Assembly (NCBI RefSeq): GCF_022346615.1
Contig: NZ_JAKRNS010000014.1
Span: forward strand, 1 to 64,000
DNA from: Staphylococcus sp. ACRSN
Lineage (GTDB): Bacteria > Bacillota > Bacilli > Staphylococcales > Staphylococcaceae
DNA: 64,000 nucleotides
Direction of reading: 5' to 3'
The stretch's first letter is position 1, and every line of letters starts with the position of its first letter. The translations under genes were made by a program, and so were the position numbers. Positions 41,871 to 51,827 of the stretch are shown in pieces. Below the pieces are notes generated by a model that searched no databases, had not been told where the DNA came from, and worked only from the letters and a program-made list of their open reading frames with translations.

Positions 41871-42590
41871 TTGAGTACAAATATGGATCAATTACGCCTT
41901 GATAGAATTATATTTATTGGACGTACTTTTAATGAATATATCAAGATGTTTAATTTAAACGCTAATATGTTAAGAAATAAGAAACTTCTTGATTGTCCTG
42001 CAGGAGCATGTGCTTTTGCGTCAAAAGGTAAGGCGATGGGAATACATATTAAATCTTGTGATATAGCTTATTATTTTGATAAACAAGAATTATTTGAAAA
42101 AGGTAAGGCAGATATAAACCATGCAATGGAAGGAATTAAGCAAACATCAAATCTTTATAATTGGACCTATTTTAATGATATACAAGAATTAAAACAAGCA
42201 CGAAATCAGGCTTTAGAAGCTTGTTATTCTGATATGTTGATTAATGAATCAGATTATTTAGCTGTGAGATTGCCTGATTTACCTTATGAAAATAATAGTT
42301 TTGACCTGCTATTATCTGCTCATTTTTTATTTATGTATGCTGAACATTTAGATTATGAATTTCATCTTGCTTGTTTAAATGAAATGTTACGCGTTGCGAA
42401 AGATGAGATTAGAATTTTTCCAGTTGTTGATTTAAGTGGAAAACCATATCAGTATTTGCATGAAATTTTGACATATATTAACGACTTAGGTCATGAGACA
42501 GAATTAATTAAAGTTGATTATGAATTTCAGAAAAATGCACATACGATGTTGAAAATTAAGGTAAATAATAATACTTCTGTTTTGTATTAA
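41871..42590 (+). CDS. SAM-dependent methyltransferase-like protein
   Basis: A 239-residue protein resembling class I methyltransferases. KKLLDCPAGACAFA fits the SAM-binding motif I region, and RLPDLPYENNSFDLLLSAHFLFMY fits the motif IV region. The start is probably TTG 41871, 8 nt after aaagggg; GTG 41862 lies inside that site. It stands alone between the whiA terminator and a convergent monooxygenase gene. The 258-bp region upstream (41613-41870) has no recognised feature. The substrate is unknown. Confidence 0.7.
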   Translation: MSTNMDQLRLDRIIFIGRTFNEYIKMFNLNANMLRNKKLLDCPAGACAFASKGKAMGIHIKSCDIAYYFDKQELFEKGKADINHAMEGIKQTSNLYNWTYFNDIQELKQARNQALEACYSDMLINESDYLAVRLPDLPYENNSFDLLLSAHFLFMYAEHLDYEFHLACLNEMLRVAKDEIRIFPVVDLSGKPYQYLHEILTYINDLGHETELIKVDYEFQKNAHTMLKIKVNNNTSVLY

Positions 42591-42637
42591 ATATATTTAG
42601 AAAATACACATTACGGCTATACTGCTTTTTTGATAAA

Positions 42638-42670
42638 AAAGACTAGATGCAACATTTACATCTAGTCTTT
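42638..42670. terminator. Shared terminator of convergent genes
   Basis: Perfect 12-nt arms aaagactagatg and catctagtcttt. The tail is T-rich on the minus strand (tttttatc), so it serves mainly the gene at 42681-43007 and perhaps both. Confidence 0.75.
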
Positions 42671-42680
42671 AAAATAGATA

Positions 42681-43007
42681 TCAAGTTCTTAAAAAATGAT
42701 CATCCTCGTGTGAAGTATTATCGTCTTGATAGCGTTCCATTTTCATATATAAATCATATTTATCCCGTAATGCAGCAATGTCCTGCATCATTTCTGAAGC
42801 GTGATGTTTATCCAATGCTTCTTGATTAATCCAACTATCTATAAGCAATACAGTTTCAGGGTCATCATAAGATATAAAATAATCATATTTAAGGTTCCCT
42901 GGTTGTGCTTTAATCTTCGCTACAATGCCTTTGTTAATCATAGCTTCAATAAACCTTTTAGCGCTCCCATTTTTACCAGTATAATATAAATTGACAGTTA
43001 AACTCAT
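42681..43007 (-). CDS. Antibiotic biosynthesis monooxygenase (ABM) domain protein
   Basis: A 108-residue protein of the dimeric alpha-beta barrel type. MSLTVNLYYTGKNGSAKRFIEAMINKG, the middle PGNLKYDYFISYDDPETVLLIDSW and QEALDKHHAS fit the ABM/YgiN family of small cofactor-less oxygenases or quinol monooxygenases. The actual substrate is unknown. The start ATG follows aggagc. It is a single-gene minus-strand unit with a terminator at 42638-42670. Confidence 0.8.
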   Translation of the reverse strand: MSLTVNLYYTGKNGSAKRFIEAMINKGIVAKIKAQPGNLKYDYFISYDDPETVLLIDSWINQEALDKHHASEMMQDIAALRDKYDLYMKMERYQDDNTSHEDDHFLRT

Positions 43008-43266
43008 TTTAAAAGCTCCTTTATATAACGTTTTTATGAATACAATAGAAAATATGCATATGCTTTTATTAATTTTATTATCTTATTGAAAATTTAAAAA
43101 TATTTACTGGATAGTACATTTGAATTTTAAAGCATCTATGTGATTGGCAGTGCATTTATATTTAGTTGATATTATTATAAAACAAGTTAGACTTTTAGTT
43201 CCTTATGCTTCTTGAGTTTTCAATTATATAATTTATAGAAACAAGTAATATAGCATATCCAAATAG

Positions 43267-43338
43267 CCCCCTCGAAGGGAATCGAACCCCTATTCTAAGA
43301 ACCGGAATCTTATGTGTTATCCATTACACTACGAGGGG
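43267..43338 (-). tRNA. tRNA-Arg (anticodon CCG)
   Basis: A full cloverleaf on the minus strand. The acceptor arms CCCCTCG and CGAGGGG pair perfectly, with G as discriminator. The anticodon stem TAAGA/TCTTA encloses the loop TTCCGGT, anticodon CCG. The T arm contains GGTTCGATTCC. The CCA end is not encoded. It is a lone tRNA gene between the monooxygenase gene and clpP. Confidence 0.95.
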
Positions 43339-43428
43339 TAAATATAACGATAATATTAGTTTACAAATGTTATGACTTAGGGTCAATAAGAACGAAATAA
43401 AAATGGATAAATATTTTGAGCGTTATTT

Positions 43429-43458
43429 TTTGACCATGTTTGACTTTTGAGTTAAAAT
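43429..43458 (+). promoter_or_regulatory. clpP promoter with CtsR operator
   Basis: On the minus strand, AGTCAAACATGGTCAAA (43429-43445) is an exact match to the CtsR heptad pattern (A/G)GTCAAA-NAN-(A/G)GTCAAA. It overlaps the -35 TTGACC (43430-43435) of a promoter with TAAAAT at 43453-43458 (17-nt spacer), so CtsR binding would block clpP. Confidence 0.92.
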
Positions 43459-43492
43459 AAGTTTATCAGTTAGAAATAAGGAGGCAATATTA

Positions 43493-44077
43493 ATGAATTT
43501 AATACCTACAGTAATTGAAACTACAAACCGTGGGGAACGCGCTTATGACATTTACTCACGTTTATTAAAAGATCGAATCATCATGTTAGGTTCACAAATC
43601 GATGATAACGTAGCAAACTCTATCGTATCACAATTATTATTCCTACAAGCACAAGATGCTGAGAAAGATATTTATCTTTATATCAACTCACCAGGTGGTA
43701 GTGTGACTGCTGGATTCGCTATTTATGATACTATCCAACATATTAAACCTGATGTGCAAACAATTTGTATTGGTATGGCAGCTTCAATGGGTTCATTCTT
43801 ACTTGCTGCTGGTGCAAAAGGTAAACGTTATGCATTACCAAACGCAGAAGTTATGATTCACCAACCATTAGGTGGAGCTCAAGGTCAAGCAACTGAAATC
43901 GAAATTGCTGCTAACCATATTTTAAAAACACGTGCTAAATTAAATCAAATTTTAGCAGATCGTACTGGTCAATCAATTGAAAAAATTGAAAAAGATACTG
44001 ATCGCGATAATTTCTTATCAGCTGAAGAAGCAAAAGAATATGGCTTAGTAGACCATGTTATGAATCCTGAAGCTTAA
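43493..44077 (+). CDS. clpP: ATP-dependent Clp protease proteolytic subunit
   Basis: Serine protease that assembles as a tetradecamer and degrades proteins fed by ClpX or ClpC. The catalytic triad is visible as Ser98 (GMAASMGS), His123 (MIHQP) and Asp172 (TDRDNF). Length is 194 residues, as in the family. The start ATG has aaggaggca. Heat-shock control by CtsR is supported by the operator at 43429-43445. It is monocistronic with a strong terminator. Confidence 0.97.
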   Translation: MNLIPTVIETTNRGERAYDIYSRLLKDRIIMLGSQIDDNVANSIVSQLLFLQAQDAEKDIYLYINSPGGSVTAGFAIYDTIQHIKPDVQTICIGMAASMGSFLLAAGAKGKRYALPNAEVMIHQPLGGAQGQATEIEIAANHILKTRAKLNQILADRTGQSIEKIEKDTDRDNFLSAEEAKEYGLVDHVMNPEA

Positions 44078-44101
44078 TAATAAATCAGTATAATTAAAGT
44101 T

Positions 44102-44145
44102 AAACAGGCAAGTTTCAAAGTTATTTGAAACTTGCCTGTTTTTTA
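44102..44145 (+). terminator. clpP terminator
   Basis: Perfect 18-nt arms (44102-44119 and 44124-44141) around gtta, then a T run. Confidence 0.95.
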
Positions 44146-44165
44146 TAAGTATTGTAACTAATACA

Positions 44166-44348
44166 CTATGATTTGATTTTTTTATAGATAAGTATGCTAG
44201 CAAAAACTGTGCAAATACTTCCAACTACAATAAAGAATAAAGAAATGATTATCATAGGTGTGGAACTTTCAAATGCAAATATGCCATTTATAATAATTAA
44301 TATGCCTGCTATTAACAAAAGTATGTGAGTTAAACTATCTTTATTCAC
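44166..44348 (-). CDS. Small membrane protein, hypothetical
   Basis: A 60-residue protein with two hydrophobic segments and a short basic tail (IYKKIKS). The start is probably GTG 44348, 8 nt after gagagg; an in-frame GTG at 44357 lies inside that site. It follows the SDR gene (ending 44376) on the minus strand with a 27-nt gap, so it is probably cotranscribed with it. No family recognised. Confidence 0.6.
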   Translation of the reverse strand: MNKDSLTHILLLIAGILIIINGIFAFESSTPMIIISLFFIVVGSICTVFASILIYKKIKS

Positions 44349-44375
44349 GTATATCACCTCTCAATGATTCTTAAG

Positions 44376-45272
44376 TTAATGAACTAGGTCCTCTAGTGCA
44401 ATTTTTAAATCAGGATATTTAAATTTAAAATCAAGGGCTTGTAATTTGTTAGGAATGACCTTTTGTGTGTCTAAAACAACAGTAGACATTTGGCCTAAAA
44501 CTAATCTAAGTGCCAATGATGGTGCCCAAGTATAATGGGGTTTATGAGTAATACGTGCTAGAGTATATCCGAATAAGTTTTGTCGTTCAACAATTGGTGC
44601 GGTAAAGTTAAATACGCCATTTGCTTCATCGACACTGATAGTATAAAGTATCGCTCTTATTAAATCGTCAATGTGAATCCAAGAATACCATTGTCGGCCA
44701 GAACCTAATTTTCCGCCAACATAATAATCATATGCTTGTTTCATTAAAGGTAAGGCACCACCTTTATCGGACAATACCATGCCGAATCTACCGATAATTA
44801 CGCGTGTGCCAAACGATTCAAACTGTTGAGCCCGACGTTCCCATTGATACACAACTTCCGATAGAAAATCGAAGGGTAAAGATTTGTATAATTCAGTGTA
44901 AGTTCGATTTAAATCTGGTCTATAATAACCTACAGCACTTGCATTGAAAAAGATATCTGGACGTTTCTTTCGTGTTTTGAACAAGTCGAATAAAGCTTGA
45001 GTAGATTGAATTCTACTCAACATGATTTGTTGCTTATGACGATTTGTCCATCTATGGTTTAAGCTTGCACCTGCGAGATTGATTACGATATCAATATCTG
45101 GTACTTTTTGTTCCCAACCATTTTCTGTCCAATTAATGTAAGTGATTTTTGGATGAGAATTGATTTTATTTTGTCTTGTTAATACTGTTACATGTGCATC
45201 ACTTTGTACGATTGCATCGATAAGTTGACTCCCTATCATGCCTGTTCCACCTGTGATTAAATATTGTTTCAT
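44376..45272 (-). CDS. TIGR01777-type SDR family protein (epimerase-like)
   Basis: A 298-residue member of the extended short-chain dehydrogenase/reductase superfamily. It has the nucleotide loop [10 protein letters not shown] at the N-terminus, the VINLAGASL region and NASAVGYY, which mark the SDR39U1/TIGR01777 group (YfhF-like, once annotated as cell-division inhibitor). Its substrate is unknown. Two ATGs are adjacent; 45272 has the better spacing from gaggtgat. It lies downstream of clpP in a convergent arrangement. Confidence 0.85.
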   Translation of the reverse strand: MKQYLITGGTGMIGSQLIDAIVQSDAHVTVLTRQNKINSHPKITYINWTENGWEQKVPDIDIVINLAGASLNHRWTNRHKQQIMLSRIQSTQALFDLFKTRKKRPDIFFNASAVGYYRPDLNRTYTELYKSLPFDFLSEVVYQWERRAQQFESFGTRVIIGRFGMVLSDKGGALPLMKQAYDYYVGGKLGSGRQWYSWIHIDDLIRAILYTISVDEANGVFNFTAPIVERQNLFGYTLARITHKPHYTWAPSLALRLVLGQMSTVVLDTQKVIPNKLQALDFKFKYPDLKIALEDLVH

Positions 45273-45401
45273 CATATCACCTCTATAATAAGATACTTTA
45301 CATGTTAAACTTATAAAAATTACAATTAATGGTAAATTTTATAAGTCATATTTTTTTCAAAAATTGTTCAATAATATGTCATTTACTAGGCTTTAGAAGC
45401 C

Positions 45402-45429
45402 TTTAAATTCAAAATATATACGTTATAAT
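45402..45429 (+). promoter_or_regulatory. Promoter of the small RNA candidate
   Basis: TTTAAA (45402-45407), a 16-nt spacer and a consensus TATAAT (45424-45429), placed about 7 nt before the predicted RNA 5' end. Confidence 0.65.
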
Positions 45430-45434
45430 ATAAG

Positions 45435-45556
45435 TACCTTCAAAAATAATTAATCTTTTCTTAATTATTCGAGTATACCCCATAATATACAAGCGAAGGT
45501 AAAATTTTGACTCCCTTTAGTATAGGTCTATACATTATAGTATAGACCTTTTTTAT
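45435..45556 (+). ncRNA. C-rich small regulatory RNA candidate (Rsa family, possibly RsaH)
   Basis: About 120 nt bounded by a good promoter and a strong terminator, with no coding frame. The 5' accttc (45436-45441) can pair with gaaggt (45495-45500) to close two hairpins: AATAATTAA/TTAATTATT, and GTAT/ATAC with the loop containing CCCC (45478-45481). A single-stranded CTCCC (45511-45515) follows, then a terminator (aggtctatac, 45524-45533, and gtatagacct, 45540-45549) with a T run. Exposed UCCC motifs are the hallmark of staphylococcal Rsa RNAs. Assignment to RsaH rests on my memory of its neighbourhood near clpP-gapR and is tentative. Confidence 0.75.
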
Positions 45557-45662
45557 GTTATCTCAATTCTTGTTATAAAACTATCTTTTTATCTTTTGAT
45601 AACTTCACAAAATAAATTTATAATGTTAATCAGTAATGCGTATTGTATGCATGATTATGAGA

Positions 45663-45851
45663 TTATAAAAAATAAATTAATGAAATAGTAGAAATAATTA
45701 CAATTAGTATTATAATCGGGAAAATGAATTTGGATTTGATTGTGCCTAATGATTCATACTCATCATTGTCGGTCATCATTTTTCGAATTCCATTTTGCTT
45801 ACCTTGTGGTGATTGATAGGGCGTATTAAATAAGTCATTATTTTCTAACAT
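45663..45851 (-). CDS. Small membrane protein, hypothetical
   Basis: A 62-residue protein with a hydrophilic N-terminal half (LFNTPYQSPQGKQNG) and one C-terminal membrane segment (FIFPIIILIVIISTISLIYFL region), so probably anchored with its N-terminus inside. ATG 45851 is taken; an in-frame ATG at 45863 sits directly on the aaagg site. No family recognised. Confidence 0.55.
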   Translation of the reverse strand: MLENNDLFNTPYQSPQGKQNGIRKMMTDNDEYESLGTIKSKFIFPIIILIVIISTISLIYFL

Positions 45852-46129
45852 GTGAAAACACATCCTTTAAAATGTTAAGAATAATTAAGATTTTAATATT
45901 GCATTGAAAGGACAACTATTAAAGATTAAGATGAATTTGTAGTTAATAATAAATTATATAGTATTTTAATTCTACAATAAGGTATGTCCGATTGATAATC
46001 AATGAATGAAAAAGAGTTAATAAGTTTTAATCAACATTGAAATGTTGTAAAATATATTTTTAATAATAGTAAATATATATATAACTAAGCTTACGAGTAA
46101 ATAGATATAAATTGAAGTGAGGGAAGCAT

Positions 46130-46855
46130 ATGCCAAAGCATAATCATAATGATGATTTTGATGGTCGTGGTAAAAAGAAGATGAGCTTGTTCGCCAAGAT
46201 AGTGAGTGGGGTAATTGTATTCCTACTTTTATTCGGCCTTGTTTTTGCAATCTTTGCTTTTGTAGATCATTCTAATAAAGCGAATGAACGTTTAAGTGAC
46301 CAAAAGCAAGAAGAAAAGGATAAGAAGAAAGAGAAAACCAAAGAAGAGAAAAAGAAAAAAGAAAAATCAACAGAAGAAACACAACAAACACAACAGCAAA
46401 CGCAACAAACACAACAACAGACAGAACAAACGCAGCAAACACAACAGACTCAGCAGCAGACGCAACAAACACAGCAACCTGCGACAGTAGAGCGTAAAAC
46501 AACGCAAGAAAAGAAAACAAATGAAAAACCATCAACAGAAGAAAAATCTACTGAAGAAAAAACGACAGAAGAACCTTCTACTGAAGAGAAGACAACCGAA
46601 GAGCCTTCAACAGAAGAAAAGACTACTGAAGAACCATCAACAGAGGAAAAGACTACTGAAGAACCATCAACAGAAGAAAAAACAACAGAAGAACCATCAA
46701 CACAACAAAAAAAAACGACTGAACCAAAATCAACAACTGAACAACCGTCCACACAACAAAGATCATCTCAAAGTTCTGGACAAGACACATCTAATTCTAG
46801 CAGTCAAAGTAATAACAACTCAGAAAAGAGCAGTCAATCCTCAGATGAAGATTAA
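46130..46855 (+). CDS. Membrane-anchored repeat-rich surface protein
   Basis: A 241-residue protein with a basic cytoplasmic N-terminus, one membrane segment (about residues 22-44) and a long extracellular low-complexity tail. The tail has a Lys/Glu part (55-80), a Gln/Thr part (83-117), five exact copies of TEEKTTEEPS (141-190, encoded at 46550-46699) and a Ser-rich end. There is no LPXTG sorting signal, so it is held by the N-terminal anchor. The start ATG follows gtgaggg. Likely an extended stalk at the cell envelope; function unknown. Its own terminator is at 46872-46924. Confidence 0.8.
   Translation: MPKHNHNDDFDGRGKKKMSLFAKIVSGVIVFLLLFGLVFAIFAFVDHSNKANERLSDQKQEEKDKKKEKTKEEKKKKEKSTEETQQTQQQTQQTQQQTEQTQQTQQTQQQTQQTQQPATVERKTTQEKKTNEKPSTEEKSTEEKTTEEPSTEEKTTEEPSTEEKTTEEPSTEEKTTEEPSTEEKTTEEPSTQQKKTTEPKSTTEQPSTQQRSSQSSGQDTSNSSSQSNNNSEKSSQSSDED
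46550..46699. repeat. 30-bp in-frame tandem repeat, five copies
   Basis: Encodes TEEKTTEEPS five times within the surface protein. The copies differ at synonymous positions (for example ccttct, ccttca, ccatca), so the array is old or under selection for the peptide. Confidence 0.9.
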
Positions 46856-46871
46856 TCAAATAATATAAAAT

Positions 46872-46924
46872 AAAAAGACATCACACTTTTACTAGATTTA
46901 ACATTAAAGTGCGATGTCTTTTTA
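46872..46924. terminator. Bidirectional terminator
   Basis: aaaaagacatcacactttta and taaagtgcgatgtcttttt pair almost fully. Poly-T tails exist on both strands, so it can serve the surface-protein gene and the convergent gene at 46981. Confidence 0.85.
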
Positions 46925-46980
46925 TTATTTGTAATAATAAGGTATTGTCGTAACATAGATATTGTTATAGATATATTTAT

Positions 46981-47214
46981 TTAAAATAAATACTGCAATA
47001 AATAGATAATAATGATTGGGAAAAATATTAATATTAAGCAACCGCTAAAACACCCCAAGGGTCCACAACCTATTTGGGTACCATATTTATAATGGCGACG
47101 ATAACCATTGGAATCATAATGATCTGTGTCATGACGCTCATTTTTAAAATACTTATCATCTTTATATTGTTCATCACCAGGCTTTAATACTTTAGGTGTT
47201 TCAGAATTTGTCAT
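46981..47214 (-). CDS. Small membrane protein with glycine/cysteine motif, hypothetical
   Basis: A 77-residue protein. The hydrophilic N-terminal part is rich in Asp, Lys, Tyr and His. A CGPLGCFSGC motif comes next, and then one C-terminal membrane segment (LILIFFPIIIIYLLQYLF). The start ATG has aaggaggtg upstream, a very good site, so expression is credible. Function unknown. Confidence 0.65.
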   Translation of the reverse strand: MTNSETPKVLKPGDEQYKDDKYFKNERHDTDHYDSNGYRRHYKYGTQIGCGPLGCFSGCLILIFFPIIIIYLLQYLF

Positions 47215-47448
47215 AACACACCTCCTTATATCAGTATTATAGTTAGTTTAACTTTTAAGCAAAAACATAGCAAAATTTAATAAATAATTCTAATTGACGA
47301 AGGTTCAATTTTGGTATCATAATATAAATATAATTGATGATTTATGATTAATAAATGAATAAAAGGGTAAAATGTAAATAGTGAAAGTTGTAAAAGTATG
47401 GGTAAAATAATGTAAGTGTTATCATTTGTTTTTCACTTTGTATTTCTC

Positions 47449-47477
47449 TTGCAATTTAGAAAATATAGTAGTAGTAT
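47449..47477 (+). promoter_or_regulatory. gapR operon promoter
   Basis: TTGCAA (47449-47454), a 17-nt spacer and TAGTAT (47472-47477); start point near 47484. Confidence 0.55.
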
Positions 47478-47502
47478 TGCAACTATAAAGGTTATATTTT
47501 TT

Positions 47503-47527
47503 TGTCCCACCAGGGACGTAAAAAGTC
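47503..47527 (+). promoter_or_regulatory. Candidate GapR/CggR operator
   Basis: AGGGAC-N6-AGTC (47512-47527) matches the Bacillus CggR half-operator CGGGAC-N6-TGTC at 8 of 10 defined bases, and a TGTC (47503-47506) sits before it. Part of it also forms the palindrome GTCCC-ACCA-GGGAC. The site lies about 20 to 45 nt after the start point, the position where CggR blocks transcription in Bacillus. Confidence 0.65.
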
Positions 47528-47577
47528 AATCTATGGTTAGAACTTGACCCTTTAAATTGATAAGGAGGAGGATAGTA

Positions 47578-48606
47578 GTGAAAGACTTGATAAAAATTCA
47601 ACAGAAGTTAGTGCCTGAAATTGTTGAAAAAATGTATCGTCGTTTTTCAATTCTCACTACTATCTCAAAGTATCAACCTGTAGGTAGACGTAGTTTAAGT
47701 GAATATATGGATTTAACTGAACGTGTATTGCGATCAGAAACGGATGCATTAAAGAAACAAGAGCTTGTAAAAGTAAAGCCAACTGGGATGGAAATTACAG
47801 ACGAAGGTGAAGCGACGATTAGACAGTTGAATAGTTATTTCAACAGTTATTCTGATGATCACCATTTGGCTCAAGTTATCAAAGAAACATATGATATCAA
47901 GGATGTTTATGTAATTCCTGGTGATTCTGATTCGGATAAGACGGTTAAGATCGAATTATCACGACAAGCAGGACAACTAGTTGAGGATGTACTCTATGAA
48001 CAAGCGATTGTAGCTGTTACGGGTGGATCAACTATGGCTTATGTTAGTGAAGCTATGCATGATCAACCATTTGATGTGTTTTTTGTCCCAGCACGTGGCG
48101 GGTTAGGCGAAAATGTGATATATCAAGCCAACACAATTGCAGCTAGTATGGCGCAACAAACTGGTGGAGATTATACGACATTATACGTCCCGGACAATGT
48201 AAGTGAAACAACTTATAACACACTTATGTTGGAACCTTCAGTAATCCATACACTTGAAAAAATTAAAGAGTCCAATATTACAATCCACGGCATTGGTGAT
48301 GCGCTGAAGATGGCGCGAAGACGTCAATCACCTAGTGAAGTTATAAATAAGCTTCAACATCACAATGCCTCAGGAGAAGCATTTGGATATTATTTCGATG
48401 ATCAAGGTGACATTGTCCATAAAGTGAAAACAATTGGACTTCAGTTAGAAGATCTTGAATCGAAGAAGTTTATTTTCGCCGTAGCAGGGGGTAAATCAAA
48501 AGGAGAAGCGATTAAAGCTTATCTCTCGATTGCTCCTAAAAACACTGTATTGATTACAGATGAAGGTGCGGCTAGAGTTATTGCAAACAATAGTAATAAA
48601 AAGTGA
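47578..48606 (+). CDS. gapR: Glycolytic operon regulator GapR (CggR family)
   Basis: SorC/DeoR-type repressor of 342 residues with an N-terminal winged helix-turn-helix (about 20-80, GRRSLSEYMDLTERVLRSE) and a C-terminal sugar-phosphate-binding domain (AVTGGSTMAYVSE, FVPARGGLGE). In Bacillus, CggR is released by fructose-1,6-bisphosphate, so glycolytic flux induces gapA and the genes behind it. The start is GTG 47578, 6 to 7 nt after a very strong aaggaggagg. It lies 40 nt before gapA. Autoregulation is suggested by the operator upstream. Confidence 0.93.
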   Translation: MKDLIKIQQKLVPEIVEKMYRRFSILTTISKYQPVGRRSLSEYMDLTERVLRSETDALKKQELVKVKPTGMEITDEGEATIRQLNSYFNSYSDDHHLAQVIKETYDIKDVYVIPGDSDSDKTVKIELSRQAGQLVEDVLYEQAIVAVTGGSTMAYVSEAMHDQPFDVFFVPARGGLGENVIYQANTIAASMAQQTGGDYTTLYVPDNVSETTYNTLMLEPSVIHTLEKIKESNITIHGIGDALKMARRRQSPSEVINKLQHHNASGEAFGYYFDDQGDIVHKVKTIGLQLEDLESKKFIFAVAGGKSKGEAIKAYLSIAPKNTVLITDEGAARVIANNSNKK

Positions 48607-48619
48607 TTTCACTTTTTAA

Positions 48620-49654
<1,035 letters not shown>

Positions 49655-49721
49655 TATTTAATGTCAAATTAATTTAGCAAGCCCAATGTGCTGTATTAAA
49701 TTTTAGCAATAGGCTTAGGAG

Positions 49722-49760
49722 TAAGCGGGGAGCACAAACGCTTCTCCGCTTATTTTACTT
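49722..49760 (+). terminator. Hairpin between gapA and pgk
   Basis: taagcggggagc and cttctccgctta pair at 10 of 12 positions, followed by ttttacttta. It may act as a partial terminator or processing site that makes gapA mRNA more abundant than the pgk-eno part. Confidence 0.6.
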
Positions 49761-49789
49761 TATTGTTCCATTAAAAGGAGGAAGTTTAG

Positions 49790-50980
49790 ATGGCTAAAAA
49801 AATTGTATCTGACTTAGAATTAAAAGGTAAAACTGTACTTGTCCGCGCTGATTTTAACGTTCCAATGAAAGACGGAAAAATCACAAATGACAACCGTATC
49901 GTTCAAGCATTATCAACTATCAATTATATTATTGATGAAGGTGGAAAAGTTGTATTATTCTCACACTTAGGAAAAGTGAAAGAAGAAAGCGATAAAGCTG
50001 AATTAACTTTGAAACCAGTTGCAGAAGCTTTAACTGAAAAATTAGGCAAAGACGTTGTGTTTGTACCAGAAACACGTGGCGAAGAACTAGAAAAAGCTGT
50101 TAAAAGTCTTAATGATGGCGATGTATTATTAGTAGAAAATACACGTTTTGAAGATGTTGACGGCAAAAAAGAATCTAAAAATGATCCTGAATTAGGTAAA
50201 TACTGGGCTTCACTTGGTGATGTATTTGTAAATGATGCATTTGGTACAGCTCATCGTGAACATGCGTCAAACGTAGGTATCGCTTCTAATTTAGAAACAG
50301 TTGCAGGATTCTTGATGGAAAAAGAAATTAAGTATATCGGCGGCGTAGTTGAAAATCCTGAGAAGCCAGTAGTAGCAATCCTTGGTGGAGCTAAAGTATC
50401 TGACAAAATTGGTGTCATCACAAACCTATTAAACATCGCAGATAAAGTACTTATCGGTGGTGGAATGTCATACACATTCTTTAAAGCACAAGGTAAAGAA
50501 ATTGGTTTATCACTTTTAGAAGAAGATAAAGTGGACTTTGCTAAAGAGTTATTAGAACGTGCTGGAGATCAAATTGTCTTACCAGTAGATTGTAAAGTTG
50601 CAAAAGAGTTCTCAAATGATGCTGAAATCACAGAAGTTTCTGTTTCTGACATCCCTGCTGATCAAGAAGCGATGGATGTTGGTCCTAAAACAGTAGAATT
50701 ATTTAAAGAACAATTACAAGGTGCGCATACAGTCGTATGGAACGGACCAATGGGTGTGTTTGAGTTAAGTAATTTTGCAAAAGGTACTATTGGTGTTTGT
50801 GAAGCAATTGCAGGACTTAAAGATGCAAATACAATCATCGGTGGTGGCGACTCAGCTGCAGCTGCAATTTCATTAGGCTATGCCGATGACTTTAGTCATA
50901 TCTCAACAGGTGGCGGAGCATCATTAGAGTATCTTGAAGGTAAAGAATTACCAGGCGTAGTAGCAATCGCTAATAAATAA
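49790..50980 (+). CDS. pgk: Phosphoglycerate kinase
   Basis: Transfers phosphate from 1,3-bisphosphoglycerate to ADP, the first ATP-forming step of glycolysis. Length is 396 residues. Motifs are [16 protein letters not shown] near the start, [18 protein letters not shown], and the nucleotide-binding [10 protein letters not shown] and IGGGDSAAA. The start ATG has aaaggagga. Followed by tpiA after 84 nt. Confidence 0.97.
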   Translation: MAKKIVSDLELKGKTVLVRADFNVPMKDGKITNDNRIVQALSTINYIIDEGGKVVLFSHLGKVKEESDKAELTLKPVAEALTEKLGKDVVFVPETRGEELEKAVKSLNDGDVLLVENTRFEDVDGKKESKNDPELGKYWASLGDVFVNDAFGTAHREHASNVGIASNLETVAGFLMEKEIKYIGGVVENPEKPVVAILGGAKVSDKIGVITNLLNIADKVLIGGGMSYTFFKAQGKEIGLSLLEEDKVDFAKELLERAGDQIVLPVDCKVAKEFSNDAEITEVSVSDIPADQEAMDVGPKTVELFKEQLQGAHTVVWNGPMGVFELSNFAKGTIGVCEAIAGLKDANTIIGGGDSAAAAISLGYADDFSHISTGGGASLEYLEGKELPGVVAIANK

Positions 50981-51052
50981 TACACACAACTAATGACTAA
51001 GATCCTTTGATTACTAGTCTTAATAAAGACTAAGTCATAATTTAACTAATAG

Positions 51053-51826
<774 letters not shown>

Positions 51827-51827
51827 T

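Larger units (their letters stand above)
47215..47577. other. gapR upstream region
   Basis: AT-rich region with a promoter at 47449-47477 and a CggR-type site at about 47503-47527. I see nothing in 47215-47440. Confidence 0.6.

Noticed and set aside
46450-46752. Minus-strand frame rich in Ser/Val repeats
   Set aside because: It is the complement of the TEEKTTEEPS tandem repeat in the plus-strand surface protein; the open frame follows from the repeat period.
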